Assembly (NCBI RefSeq): GCF_030253575.1
Contig: NC_080568.1
Coordinates: forward strand, 35,211,501 to 35,275,500
Direction of reading: 5' to 3'
DNA length: 64,000 nucleotides
Source: Rhododendron vialii
Taxonomy: Eukaryota > Streptophyta > Magnoliopsida > Ericales > Ericaceae
Part shown: piece after piece, positions 51,310-62,480 of the stretch
Position numbering within the stretch: position 1 is the first letter of the stretch
Layout of the letters: the number at the start of each line of letters is the position of its first letter
The notes under the pieces: generated by a model
Databases searched by the model: none
What the model saw: the letters and a program-made list of their open reading frames with translations, nothing else
Told to the model about the DNA's origin: nothing
Program-made: the position numbers and the translations under genes

Positions 51310-51745
51310 ATATAGGGGCGGTTTCAAAGACCTCTAAAAAAATCCCCCAAATCTTAATTTCATAGTTTCCGATCAAATTTTGATGTTCCGAGCCACTCAA
51401 TATGTTCATAATGTGATTTTAATGGTGCTCGATTGAAATTGGCAAAAAAAATAACATGGAATGGCTTGATTTGAGCAGTTTTTTATTGAATCGTTCAATA
51501 AAGTTCAATAAAAAACTATTCGAATGAAGCTATTCCCAGTCATTTTTTTTTTGCTGATTTCTCGCAAGTACCCTTAAAATCACGTTCTGATTATATTGAG
51601 CGGCTCGGATCATCAAAATTTGATCAGAAACTTGGGGGGGGGGGGGGGGTGTTTAGAGGTTTTTTTGAGGGGGGGGGGGGGGGGGGGGGGGGGGGTTTAG
51701 AGGTTTTTTTGAGCGGTTCGGATCATTAAAATTCGATCATCAAAA
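51310..51745. mobile_element. Foldback MITE with duplicated right end
   Basis: Left arm from about 51313 (agacctctaaaaaaatccccc, then gatcaaattttgatgttccgagc) pairs with a right arm from about 51570 (gcggctcggatcatcaaaatttgatc, then gtttagaggt). A second partial right end (gtttagaggtttttttgagc, then cggttcggatcattaaaa) follows at 51696-51745. Two long G runs separate these parts. Confidence 0.7.
51634..51695. repeat. Two poly(G) runs of 16 and 27 bases
   Basis: G runs lie at 51634-51649 and 51669-51695, an extreme composition for this A+T-rich region. Exact lengths may be unreliable because homopolymers are prone to sequencing error. Confidence 0.85.
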
Positions 51746-52844
51746 TCAATATTTTTTTTTGCAGAAGAGCAAGAAATACATTAATAACAACGAAATTACA
51801 ACCCATGCACGAACTTAAACATGAGTTGGATTGAAGAGAAGTCCGACTCTTAAAAAGATTTACATCATCTGATTTCTCTTGTTGAGATAGTGAATAAAGA
51901 GTTGAGGTCTCAGCCCTTGTTGTACCCAGTCCAGACAACCATCAATTTCTCATACTTAATTCACCATTTTGTCATATATAAGGACAAAATACGGCAAGTT
52001 ATTTCGTTTCAATGGTCTAAGTGTATGATGATATACATTGTTGGTGACGCAGATATTAATTGACTCATCGTTAATTAAGTTGCTGTGTAGGATGCTAAAC
52101 GGATCAAACTATTCATATAATAACTAATTAAATTAAATCACATGAGGTCTTAGGCATTGCGAAAAAACCCTTAGGGCCACTTATGCGAAAAAACCCTTTG
52201 GGTTAGCAAAGGCTGGTAGGAGGTCGTAGAGATTTAGTCCTGTAGTGCGCGCGCTAGCTGGCCTGGAAACACACTGCGTTATCCAAAAGAATTTTTTTTT
52301 TTTTAAACCACATGTGGACTGATCATTGTGAAAGGAATAATATACTATGTGCAATCATTTGTGTTCAGTTCACACTTATATCCACCAACCTAACATTTGT
52401 TGCTTGAGCTTAATTGCCAAAAATTAGGCCCACGGGCAAATAAGACCCTTACAAGCAACATTTTCAGGAGTGTTACTCTAAATCGATAGCGAAGCAAGAA
52501 TTTTAGTGTTGGGAGAAATGGTTGTGTCACTTATCGTCTTGTATATATGCTCAAAAAGTTAGTTTGTTTTTTGTCTTTTTTTTGGATATTTTAAAAAATA
52601 CTTGTGTAAGAGTCATCATTTTTAACTTTTTTGATTCTTCTCACAGAGACGAACCAATATTGCATAAAAGTCTGATGCAAAACTAATAAACGCAATTTTT
52701 TTTTGAATAATAACAAAACCAAATAAGTAACTGTGATCCGTAGCTTGTTGATTAGCGAAAATACCAAGTGTGAGAACACAGAGAAGAGTGATCTGAAGCC
52801 ATTGTTTTTAAAATCCCGCGGTTAGCATGCAACAATGAATTTTA

Positions 52845-53590
52845 TGAGAATGTGAAATGAGTGGAAGATGACACAGTCAAACACGGCATGATACGAGTCG
52901 AAGCTTAGCTGGATACAGGCGAGACGTCGACATGGCACAATGGGGACTGTAGTGGGCCAAATCCAGTTTGACCACCGGGCCGAACCCGCCTTACCATGGC
53001 TCTGCCAAAGCGGGTAGCCCAAACCCCTGGAAGCAAGATGGGCAGGAAAGATAGTGGGTGGTGACCACCCGTTCCGTATGGTCCAGAAGGGAGCCTAGGA
53101 CCCGGATCCGGTGGGATCAGTCATGAACAACAGTATGCCTGAAACGGATGAGCAGTTGGAGATATTTATGGTGTCACATTACGGGCATGTGGGACTGACC
53201 ACGTGCTGGTCGAACGTCAACATGATGTCACTAACCGAGACAGTTATGCGTGACGTTAGGCACGTGACGTGCACTAGCAACTTGGAGAACAAGTACTTAT
53301 CAAAAACAAAAACTTGAAGAACAAGTACAAACTGTCTATATAAACAAAGGGATAAGTTCTAAGAGAGGTACGCCACTCCTAATTTGGAATCTACGTTTCA
53401 CTGCTCTCTCCTTCAATTACTGAATAAGGCATCGGAGTGCCCTCGGATTGACTTCAGCTAAGTGGTACTAACAGTGGTTCCTTTTTAGGTCTACCCAGGA
53501 GAGGGGGCGTTGGGGTCTATCCATCAGGCTACCACAAAACCATGACCCCAGAGGGACATTTCGTATTGACCTCGTGAAAGTGCTGTGGCG
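52845..53590 (+). mobile_element. LTR-retrotransposon fossil (solo or partial LTR, Gypsy-like)
   Basis: G+C-richer block with a promoter-like tctatataaacaaaggg near 53334-53350 and, downstream, a gcatcggagtgccctcgg block and a ggtctacccaggag block typical of plant Gypsy LTR ends. No gag or pol domain lies beside it. Borders are approximate and no target duplication was fixed. Confidence 0.5.
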
Positions 53591-54553
53591 TCCTGCATTA
53601 ATTAGTTAAAGCCAATTGTGTTGCCACGTGATGATCCTTCAATGGATCATGTTCAATTATTTGGATGGGAGAGAGGGAAAAATATTTGATGGTATTGGGC
53701 ACTGTAACATGGTGCCCCAACCCTCTTGTCCATCACTTATTCTTGTATGCTTCAGTACTAAATGTATGGATTCCACATAAATGTGTTGTGAGATATAGGT
53801 ATGTGGTGCCCAAAAACCACTGAATAATTGCCCTGGAAAGAGGAGATCCTTGAACGTTTGTGCATCACATACTCTTAGCCACATAATTTTTCAAAATGCC
53901 CTCACGCTCCATCTCATGCAAATTATGTAACTTACCATACTTGCCAAGGTTGGAGAAATGATGCAAACTCACTGTAGGAGAGGTTGACATTGAGCCCCGT
54001 TTAGAGAAAAGAAAAAGATAAGTACTAACAAGAGAGTAGGTGGGCAGTTGATTGAGGTTGAAAAGAATTATAGTACATTGTCACTTAGTGTTCCAATTCT
54101 TCTCTCTGCCATATCACATGGCAATGCCTTTGAGGCACTGAATAATCACTCGTAAGTTAGGATTGAAAAAAAATACAATTCTTCTTTAACATGTGACGAA
54201 CACAATTATGCTTAATACATATTAAGAGCGAACACGAATTTTATAAACAACAATATCAATTGGAGTGGAATTCATCTGTAACCAATAGTTATACAATTTT
54301 TCTACAACCACAAACAAACACACAAGTGCATTTACCAAATATGTGAATCGCACACACCGGAGGTGACAAGAGATGTGAGGCCCATCTCATACAGACTGAA
54401 AGTGAGGTAGTGCACTTTGGAACAGAAAAGGAAATACCCAAAAACAGAAATATGAAATGTCCTATCAAATTTTAAAAGCTAGCAACTATAGTGGTGGTGG
54501 ACAGGATGGAGTGGTCCTTATTCTGGATACGGTGATATTCTAATTTTCTACTA
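53591..54553. other. Intergenic stretch
   Basis: No gene is visible. Confidence 0.4.
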
Positions 54554-56741
54554 CTACACTTGTTCAAAGAGGGCTTCCAAATTGTAAGGCCCCACGATGC
54601 TTGGAGTTGAGCTCCACATTTGCTGGGCAAGTTGCGCATATGCCTTCTCGGTTGGATGACCAAAATCAAAGAAAACATATTCACTGGGATTGCTACACAA
54701 CTCATATTCTTTCACCCCTCTCTTCCCTCCACAGCTATTAACTCCCCTGTATGGTCCCGATCCGCAGCACGCACTTTTCCCGTCCTTGAAACCTTTCACA
54801 TGCAATGTCGTCACATACAGTCACAAAACGTATCAAAAAGTAGTAGAAAAATTAGCAATCACACAAGTAGCTAGATATTCGGAAATCCAATGTAACGCAA
54901 TGGGTCACACAAGTAACTAGGTTATGAATTGAACTCTAGACAAACTAGGTTATAAAAGCAACGAACCATATTTTGATGGGTTTTCTATTCTTTCTGTAGC
55001 AGAATTGTAGAAGTCAAAATTTGAATATTTGAATCCTTGTAGCTAAATTTCCAGCTTTTTAAGGACTTTTGAAAAGGCAGTATTGTGCAGCTTAACCAGA
55101 GCCGTGACTTCTTGCACACATTCACCAGCTAGATTGAGCGCCCTTACAAGTGGTAGACAACCCAATGGGCCCAAGCTAACAAAACCAAATTTCCTTCCTC
55201 CAGCCTTGTATATTTCCTGCAAAATTCATAAGAAAGAATTAGGCTCTGACTACCAAATGCAGTATCAAGTTAATTCTCTGATTGTTGTTGTTGAGAACTC
55301 AGCCAAACCAACGCACATACTACGTGAATAACAATAACAGAAAAACTAAAACAGAAAAGACAGATTTTCATGCGGTCCCCAGTAGTGTAAGTTAGGACAT
55401 TCATGGCCCACACCAATTTCACTATGCATCGAATGAAAAAAGCACGCAAATTATATTGCCTATGTATAACCTAGGGTTTGCATCATCATTGAGTCATTTA
55501 CCGTAATACTCATGTGTAGGTTTCAGGGCAATTACCAAACCCCGACAGGGTATGCAAAGTGACAATCTAAAGAAACATTCACTGGGTAACAGAGGACTAA
55601 ATTAAGTTAAGTATGAGTGAGATAATGGATAAGATGACATTACTTTGATCACATCTGTTATGTTTCCTATAACCATCTTCGCATAATCTTCTGGAGAATT
55701 AAACTGGAAAAAACTAGAGTTTGACATGAAAGGAAATATGTAATCGTTGCTTCCAATGCTGAATAAGTACACAGCTGTTGACAGTATTTTCTTGGCTTCT
55801 GTTTCACCCATACGTTGCTCCAACACTTTCTTCACATTCTTAAAATAGATTAGCTGCATATTAAGGTCAATGACCTACAAAAAAAAATCACCACGTTAAT
55901 TACGAATTTGAATTTTCTAATTTGACGATCTCTCATGTGACTTAAAATGAGATTTATCATGATTTCATTTAACAATCCAAGCCGTTCATTTTGTGAACCA
56001 AGTTGTGCACAACAGCTATGCAAAAGAATAGGTTGATCTCCATTTAGATGTACCATATTTGTCTTAAAAGCAATGGATTGTCACACTCTACTTTCCATTA
56101 CCTTTTGAACTAAATATGATTGACCAAACCTTTATTGATATTCGATAAACATGATTTTTTAATTGAAAGGTGTACACATCAAGTCCTATTGGACGAACGA
56201 TTCAAATTGCCAGATTAAACCAAGCAAGTCCCATTTTGCGTCACGTGAGAGGATTCTTTCTCGGAAGTTTTAGTTATTAAGGAGAGAAAAAGCAACTAGC
56301 AGTATATAAGAAAGTGATGCAAATTAATATTCACAAACCAATCCTTGGTAAGTTTGAACTAGTGCTCCTGCTCCAGCAGACGCAAAGTTCACACCATTGC
56401 TGAATTGATGGTTGTTGCCAGGTTGTTTGTATGGTCGTAGCAACGGAAGCTTTGCATACTCAGCTGCAACAGAATCATAAGTACTGTCAATTGAGTTCTC
56501 ATAGAAGTTCTGTCCCTAAAAAAATCTAATATATAATGCAGGTGAACCATATTTGGAGATGCATTTCCAAAGGTAATTCTGATCTAATAAGGCATGCATG
56601 CATAAGCATTTTCTGGTAATTAAAATAAAACCAACCAATTATATCTTACCGATGAAATCTGGGATCAGGCGGCCGTTAGAAAATCTACCAGTTGGATAAT
56701 TGAAGAAGGTTTCACCGTATGGCCAGAAATTTGCTTGTGTC
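54554..56741 (-). pseudogene. GDSL esterase/lipase gene, first exon missing, in-frame stop
   Basis: Five exons join in phase: 56741-56650, 56463-56339, 55874-55644, 55216-54967 and 54792-54554 (TAG). They read [20 protein letters not shown] and GRLIPDFI (56.7 kb), GVNFASAGAGALVQTYQG (block II), VYLFSIGSNDYIFPFM (block III), FGFVSLGPLGCLPL, and VFFDFGHPTEKAYAQLAQQM with the catalytic Asp and His of block V. The family hydrolyses esters in secreted form. The exon with the signal peptide and the GDS catalytic Ser should lie to the right; I found no such sequence up to about 59 kb. In the fourth exon TAG at 55035-55033 falls where relatives have a residue between LE and LKGFKYSNFDF-like sequence. 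It would cut off block V. Splice sites are otherwise intact, so loss of function looks recent. Confidence 0.8.
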
Positions 56742-57289
56742 CTGGTGGTGGTGGTGTTTTTGTCAAAAATGACCCGAGCTTTAGTAATGTTCAGATTCGT
56801 TCGTCAAGTTTTAAGCGAACTTGAGCTGAACTCGACTTGAACTTGTTCACGAGCCTTAGCGAGTCAAAAATATGAGTAGATATCTATGCTCTCATATAAG
56901 TCTACAGCTGCAAATAAATTTTTTAAAATGAATTTATACATATAGAATTATAAAAACATACTAAAATTCATTATGTAAACATATTTAGGATTACATATGA
57001 AATTCTTATGAGATATATACATGTAAATTTCACGAGCCTAATCAAGCCGAATACTGTTAGGTTCAGGTTTGGCTCATTCATTGAACGAGCCTAAAATTGA
57101 AACGTTCAGTTGATTCTTACTGAAATATTTCTATTTCTTTTTTTGCATGTACTTCGACTGAAAGCTCTTTGAAAGAATGACATAGTTTTAAGAAACAAAA
57201 ACACAACACAGAAAATGAACAAATATATTGAACTCTAGCACGAAAAACACGCACAAATAAGAGTCTTGTATCTAAAACTTATTTTAGTA

Positions 57290-57575
57290 TTTTCTATTTT
57301 TTGTAACTTTTTGTTTTAGCTTTTCATCATAATTTTTGGGATTAATCGGAAAAGTAGAAAAATATGGTCCAATGTTGAAAAAATTCAAATAAGACGGCAC
57401 TTTAGACAAATAAGACAGTTATTTGATACTTTTTTCATTTTTAATTAACTTTTTTTTTGCTTTTGGTCATTTTTGGTACTTTTTAGACTCCTCTCATCGA
57501 GATGGACGATTAATTCAATAAAATTCACTTGAATCCAACAACAATTTAGAAAAAACGAACAGACACACACACACA
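57290..57575. repeat. Dispersed A+T-rich repeat, copy 2
   Basis: Same string of motifs and orientation as 5727-6030, including 'tttttagactcctctcatc' and 'gattaattca'. Confidence 0.5.
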
Positions 57576-57643
57576 AAAAAAAAGTTTACAAGAATGAGAC
57601 CTTAAAAAGTTTTACATCATCTGTTTTTAGAGCTATCACTTTG

Positions 57644-58035
57644 AGTCCTGCTACATACACAGCAGATCTGTGCACAGATTGTGCACAGATTTCATTGTGG
57701 GGCCCACCACGGGTCCCACACAAATCATCCGAGCCGTTCATTAAATGTAAAACATTTTTTCAAGGGTTTCCGTAAAAAATAAGCTCAATCCGATACCAAT
57801 AGATGCTTTATCTAACCATTTAACTTTTCATTCAGATTTTCGGATAATGAAAAGTTATATGGTTGGATCAAGCACTTATAGGTATTGGATTGAGCTTATT
57901 TTTTACGGGAACATTTGAAAAAATGTTTTACATTTAATGAACGGCTCGGATGATTTGTGTGGGATCCGTGGTGGGCCCCATAACAAAATCTGTACACAAT
58001 TTGTGCACAGATCTGCTGTGTGTGTAGACTTTCTG
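57644..58035. mobile_element. Mutator-like foldback MITE, 392 bp
   Basis: Flanked by the 9-bp direct repeat tatcacttt (57635-57643 and 58036-58044). Nearly the whole element is one inverted repeat with arms of about 185 bp: acagcagatctgtgcacag, ggggcccaccacgg and tcatccgagccgttcatt on the left recur in reverse complement on the right. Arms differ by only a few bases, so it is fairly young. Non-coding. Confidence 0.9.
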
Positions 58036-58610
58036 TATCACTTTGATAGTAGTAGTAAATAAAGAGTTGACGTCTCAGCCGTTGTTGTTCCCAGGCAACC
58101 ATCAATTTCTCATGCTTCACCTTTTTATCATATAGAAAGGACAATACTGCAAATTATTTCATTTCAATTTGCTAAGTGTATGATGATATACACCGTTCAT
58201 GCCAAAATACACAATCGGATCGACCGCCTCACACCCTCGAAGGCTTTGCCCTTCAGGATTTCCCATTCCAATGATATATATATATATATATTTATTTATT
58301 TATTTATTGTTGCTGACGCAGATTAATTGACGCATTGTTAAGATGCTGTGTAGGATGCTAATTAGGAATAATAAACTGAATTATTCATATTTGTGAAAGG
58401 AATAAAATATGTGCAATCATTTGTGTTCAATTCACACATCCACCAACCAAACATTTGTTGCTGCTTGAGCTTAATTGCCTAAAGGCGCACGGGCCACACA
58501 CGACATTTACAAATAAGACCCTTTTTACAAGCAACATTTTCAAGAGTGTTACTCTAAATCGATGCTCGATAGCCAAGCAAGAATTATAGTGTCGAAAAAG
58601 AAAGAGAGAA

Positions 58611-59590
58611 GAAATTAACAACTTAACTTGTAGTAAATACTCTTTTTTTTCTCTCAATTTTTTTTCCCTTTCTCTCATTTTCTCTAAGGCTTTGTTTGGA
58701 ATTTAGAGAAAGTGATGGAAAGAAAATGAGAGGAAAATTGAGAGAAAATGGAAGAAAAATTTTAACATTCACGAAATTTGAATTCTTTATTTTCTCTCCT
58801 CTTTCCCTACTATACAAACAATTGAAGGAGAATATTTTAAACTTTCTTTTCTTTTCGAGAAATTCTACAATCATACCCAAAATCACACATCCATATATAC
58901 TATATGTACAGTGTGTGTGAGACCCTTGTGTTTTATTTTTGTGAGAGAGTATGTATTTGGATGTGTGTGCAGTGTGTGTAGGACCCTTGTATTTTGTGAA
59001 AAAATATTTATTTGAGGGAAATGATTTCGCTACTCCATTTTTTGTTAACGCCACTTCCTTGTAAGCTCGTAAAAAAATACGCTTGTAAGAAAGTGACGTT
59101 GAAAAGAAAGGAGGGACAAAATCAACGGCTTTATTTGGATGTGTGATCGGAGAATTTTTGTTTCTTTTCTCCCACTTTCCCAAATTGCAAACAAAGCCCA
59201 AGTAACAAACAAAACATCAAGGAAACTTGCACTACAAGAACGGATCAAAAACGCCAGACGTTATCTCCATCTCCCTCACGCCTCCTCTCTCTCTCTCTCT
59301 CTCTCTCCAGATCCAGCCCCCTCTCTCGACCGTCGACCACCATCGCTGCTGTAGCCGTTCGCAAGGGCCAACTTGATCCTTTTCCCAGGGAAAGGTAACG
59401 TCCATAGATCGCTACTCCTCTATTTCTCTCTGTCAATTTTTTAATATGCATTTCTTTGCCATCTTCGACACAACTTTCTTAAACTCGACAATAACTTAGA
59501 TGCCTTAGATTTGTTGGGAGTTCGTCCGATGCATCAACCCGCCACTGCGTGCTCAAGGCCCAATTTGTATGAGAATAACAACAAAGAGTC
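58611..59590. other. Intergenic stretch
   Basis: No gene is supported. Includes a (CT)n run at 59285-59308. Long frames here cross low-complexity AG/CT sequence. Confidence 0.4.
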
Positions 59591-60328
59591 TGTCACATCG
59601 CTTGGGCCCAATATACACTGAATGACTCATATCCACTTAAAAGACTAAGTCTTGTAAGTGGTGAGCCATCCAATTGTTTATTAAGGTTCAACTCTTTTTT
59701 GGTTTATCTGATGTGGGACTTAACGTTCACACATGTTCTAACAAATCTCCCCCTCATGTGTGAACTGAACATTGGGCCTTAACCTCTCTGCATCCAAGCT
59801 TCTCTGCATCCAAGCTCCCCTTTGATTCTGATCTAATACTCTCAACCCTATTTCCCGAACTGGACTTATTCTGCACTCATTCAATCAATTCAGAGTCATC
59901 TCAATTGAGAGCCAACGTGCCTCGGCACCATGCTCCCCAACGAGAACTCCATTGAGAGCCAACGTGCTCATTCACCAGCACCATGCTCCCTGATGAGTCA
60001 ACTCCATCGACAATGAGTCATCCAATACAACACTCCACAATCGAGCCACCTTGTTTCATCGGGAGTTGCCTTTTGGACTTTATACCGCTCCACGAGTGTC
60101 TTCTGTGCAAACCCATTCAATGGTGCGCTGAGAGTCTCCCCATAGATCGTTAACCTGGCTTTGATACCATTTGTCCGCCACATCACTTGGGCCCAATATA
60201 CACTGAATGACCCATATCCACTTAAAAAGCTAAGCCTTGTAAGTGGTGAGCCATCCAATTGTTTATTAAGGTTCAACTCTTTTTTGGTTTATCTGATGTG
60301 GGACTCAACGTTCACACATGTTCTAACA
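59591..60328 (-). mobile_element. TRIM (terminal-repeat retrotransposon in miniature)
   Basis: Two direct repeats of about 155 bp (59591-59743 and 60172-60328) begin TGTTAGAACATG on the minus strand. Beside the upstream repeat (60170-60154) is ATGGTATCAAAGCC, a primer-binding site for initiator tRNA-Met. Beside the other repeat (59755-59744) is the polypurine tract GAGGGGGAGATT. The inside is about 430 bp, has short tandem phrases and encodes no protein. A small fossil that depended on other elements; the two LTRs differ by a handful of bases, which suggests moderate age. Confidence 0.85.
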
Positions 60329-60530
60329 AGATTGACGAATTTCGAAACCCTAAATCTCTCTCAGAAACTTTAGCTTCTATAAAAAACAGAGAATAACGAA
60401 AAATATCAACAAAACAATCGAGACAATAACTTATACGCCTTAGATTGACGAATTTCGAAACCCTAAATCTCTCTCAGAAACTTTAGCTTCAGTAAAAAAC
60501 AGAGAATAACGAAAAATATCAACAAAAAAT
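60329..60530. repeat. Tandem duplication (unit ~113 bp) next to the TRIM
   Basis: agattgacgaatttcgaaac begins both units (60329 and 60442), and the match runs through agaataacgaaaaatatcaa. A related phrase 'acaataacttagatgccttaga' lies left of the TRIM at about 59490. Confidence 0.85.
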
Positions 60531-60534
60531 TCAA

Positions 60535-61778
60535 GATGTGCTCCAGAGTTCAAAGGCGCCGATTTACTTCCAATTAGAGAGAGGTTTGAAAGATGTGAAA
60601 GTACTGATAATTTTGTTCAGGTAATGGCTATATAACTGATCTAGCATTTGGTTTATCTCGGCTCATTTTGATGCGGTTCAGCTGTTTATTACTTGTATGC
60701 ATGGTTAGAAATTTGGTGCTTTTGTTCAGATTTCCGACATACGACAGTGAAGTTTTGTGTTGCAACACAAAACTCCACTGGGTTCCTAGCTTGGCGTTGC
60801 ACCCTAGCTCTCACTCCCACTTTCAAAATACATCGACCACTTGCCCATCCTGCATGACATTACAATAGTAAGCAAAAACAAAAAGCCAAATTGGAAAATA
60901 GAAGCCAAGGAGGAGGTGCATGGAACTTACGCACAACATGAGTTGGTTTACCTTTTTTTAAAAGCATGTTCATTACATCCACCATGTTTTTCTGCTTTGC
61001 TGAAGTACGTCGTGACATGAATTTCGTCATATTAGGTACCGGTACTTGCTTAATCCGATCAGTAGCGACCCTGACCCTCGTACAATTTAAAAACAAAATA
61101 CTAGTGAGAAAAAAGAAAGTCATACCTAGACTGAGCTTGATGAGGTTGCTCTAGTATAGCATTCCTCGTTTGTGACCGAGTGACTACTCAAGACATCCTG
61201 CAATAACTAATATTTTGTTTTTAAATTGTACTAAGGTCAGGGTCGCTATTGATCGGATTAAGCATGTACCGGTACCTGATATTACGAAATTCATATCACG
61301 ATGTACTTTAGCAGAGCAGAAAACATGGTGGATGTAATGAACATGCTTTTAAAAAAAGGTAAACCAACTCATGTTGTGCGTAAGTTCCATGCACCTCCTC
61401 CTTGGCTTCTATTTTCCAATTTGGCTTTTTGTTTTTGCTTACTATTGTAATGTCATGCAGGATGGGCAAGTGGTCGATGTATTTTGAAAGTGGGAGTGAG
61501 AGCTAGGGTGCAACGCCAAGCTAGGAACCTAGTGGAGTTTTGTGTTGCAACACAAAACTTCACTGTCGTATGTCGGAATTATCTGAACAGAAGCATCAAA
61601 TTTTCTAACCATGCATACAAGTAATAAACAGCTGAACCGCATCAAAATGAGCCGAGATAAACCAAATGCTAGATCAGTTATATAGCCATTACCTGAACAA
61701 AATTATCAGTACTTTCACTCCTTTCAAACCTCTCTCTAATTGGAAGTAAATCGGCGCCTTTGAACTCTGGAGCACATC
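60535..61778. mobile_element. Large palindromic (foldback) element A
   Basis: Arms 60535-61105 and 61206-61778 (about 570 bp each) are inverted repeats with scattered differences around a 100-bp spacer. The outer ends read gatgtgctccagagttcaaa and its complement. The arms also hold a perfect 24-bp palindrome (60751-60774 and 61536-61559). The inner part, about 60778-61544, is shared with element B; the outer parts are not. Class unknown: no transposase and no target duplication are seen. Confidence 0.8.
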
Positions 61779-62140
61779 TCGAAGCCGCTTAGGCGGCGCC
61801 AAGCAATTCGGCGGATTTTTTTTTTTTAACAAACCATTATCCAATCAAACTATATTCCATAATGCAAGTTCAAACTTCAAAGTACAAACCCAAATGAAAT
61901 TAAGTAGTAGCAACTAGCAAATAAGTTGAATAAGACAATAAGTAGTAGGGCTTCGCTCAATTCCCTTGTATTACTTTAATATATATTTTTTTTAGGCCTC
62001 CAAAGACGCCGCCGCCAAGCTCCAAAACCGCCTAGGCGGCCGCCAAGCACCGCCAAACCTCCCTAGGCGCCAAATCAAACGCCAAGGGCTATTGGCGTGG
62101 CGGCAGGGTACCTCCAAGCGCCTAGGCGGCCGCCATTTAG
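61779..62140. repeat. G+C-rich 'gcctaggcgg' repeat between the two palindromes
   Basis: Both ends are rich in cgcctaggcggc and related phrases (61785-61815 and 61995-62135); the middle is A+T-rich. This form is known from short non-autonomous elements across plants. It abuts the outer end of palindrome A. Confidence 0.6.
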
Positions 62141-62149
62141 AACAAAGCA

Positions 62150-62480
62150 ATTTCACCTCTGTTAGTTCTAGTGTCACCCGGTCCATGTTCATTACCAGCA
62201 TTAGCTTCTGGAAGCGTTGATTCAGGGTCACCTAGGTTATTTCCAGCAGGGTTAATTCTTGCATTACCCGGTCCGGATTCATTACCAGCATTATCTTCTC
62301 TGAGCGTTGATTCAGGGTCACCTAGGTTAAGTAGGGTTAATTCTTGCATTACCCGGTCCAGATTCATTACCAGCATTATCTTCTCGAAGCGTTGATTCAG
62401 GGTCACCTAGGTTATTTCCAACATTAACTGCAGCATTAATTTCAATGTCACCCGGTCCATGTTCATTACCAGCATTAGCT
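62150..62480. repeat. Four tandem copies of an ~87-bp unit
   Basis: Units begin at acccggtcc near 62176, 62266, 62351 and 62450 and share ttcattaccagcatta, gcgttgattcagggtcac and ctaggtta. On the minus strand they encode a repeated peptide with NLGDPEST and NAGNE-GPG phrases. Confidence 0.85.

Larger units (their letters stand above)
50729..52540. repeat. Segmental duplication, copy 1
   Basis: Blocks match copy 2 (57148-58610) in the same order and orientation. One is near 50729-50840 (shared: attgaactctagcacgaaaa and cacgcacaa). A longer one spans about 51845-52520 (shared: aaccatcaatttctcat, aagtgtatgatgatatac, gctgtgtaggatgcta, atgtgcaatcatttgtgttca, gagtgttactctaaatcgat, each with local differences). 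The middle of this copy is filled by the foldback at 51310-51745. Confidence 0.8.
57148..58610. repeat. Segmental duplication, copy 2
   Basis: Matches copy 1 (50729-52540) in order and orientation. This copy is interrupted by a dispersed repeat (57290-57575), by the MITE at 57644-58035 and by an insertion near 58205-58310. It lies just upstream of the GDSL pseudogene, where the lost first exon would be expected. Confidence 0.8.

Noticed and set aside
58060-58110. Minus-strand PGNNN-like peptide resembling a GDSL first exon
   Set aside because: The frame stops at once, no GDS motif precedes it, and the matching place in duplication copy 1 does not conserve it.
58623-59201. 192-codon minus-strand frame
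   Set aside because: Its composition is low-complexity (Lys/Arg/Phe-rich) over AG-rich DNA, and no domain is visible.
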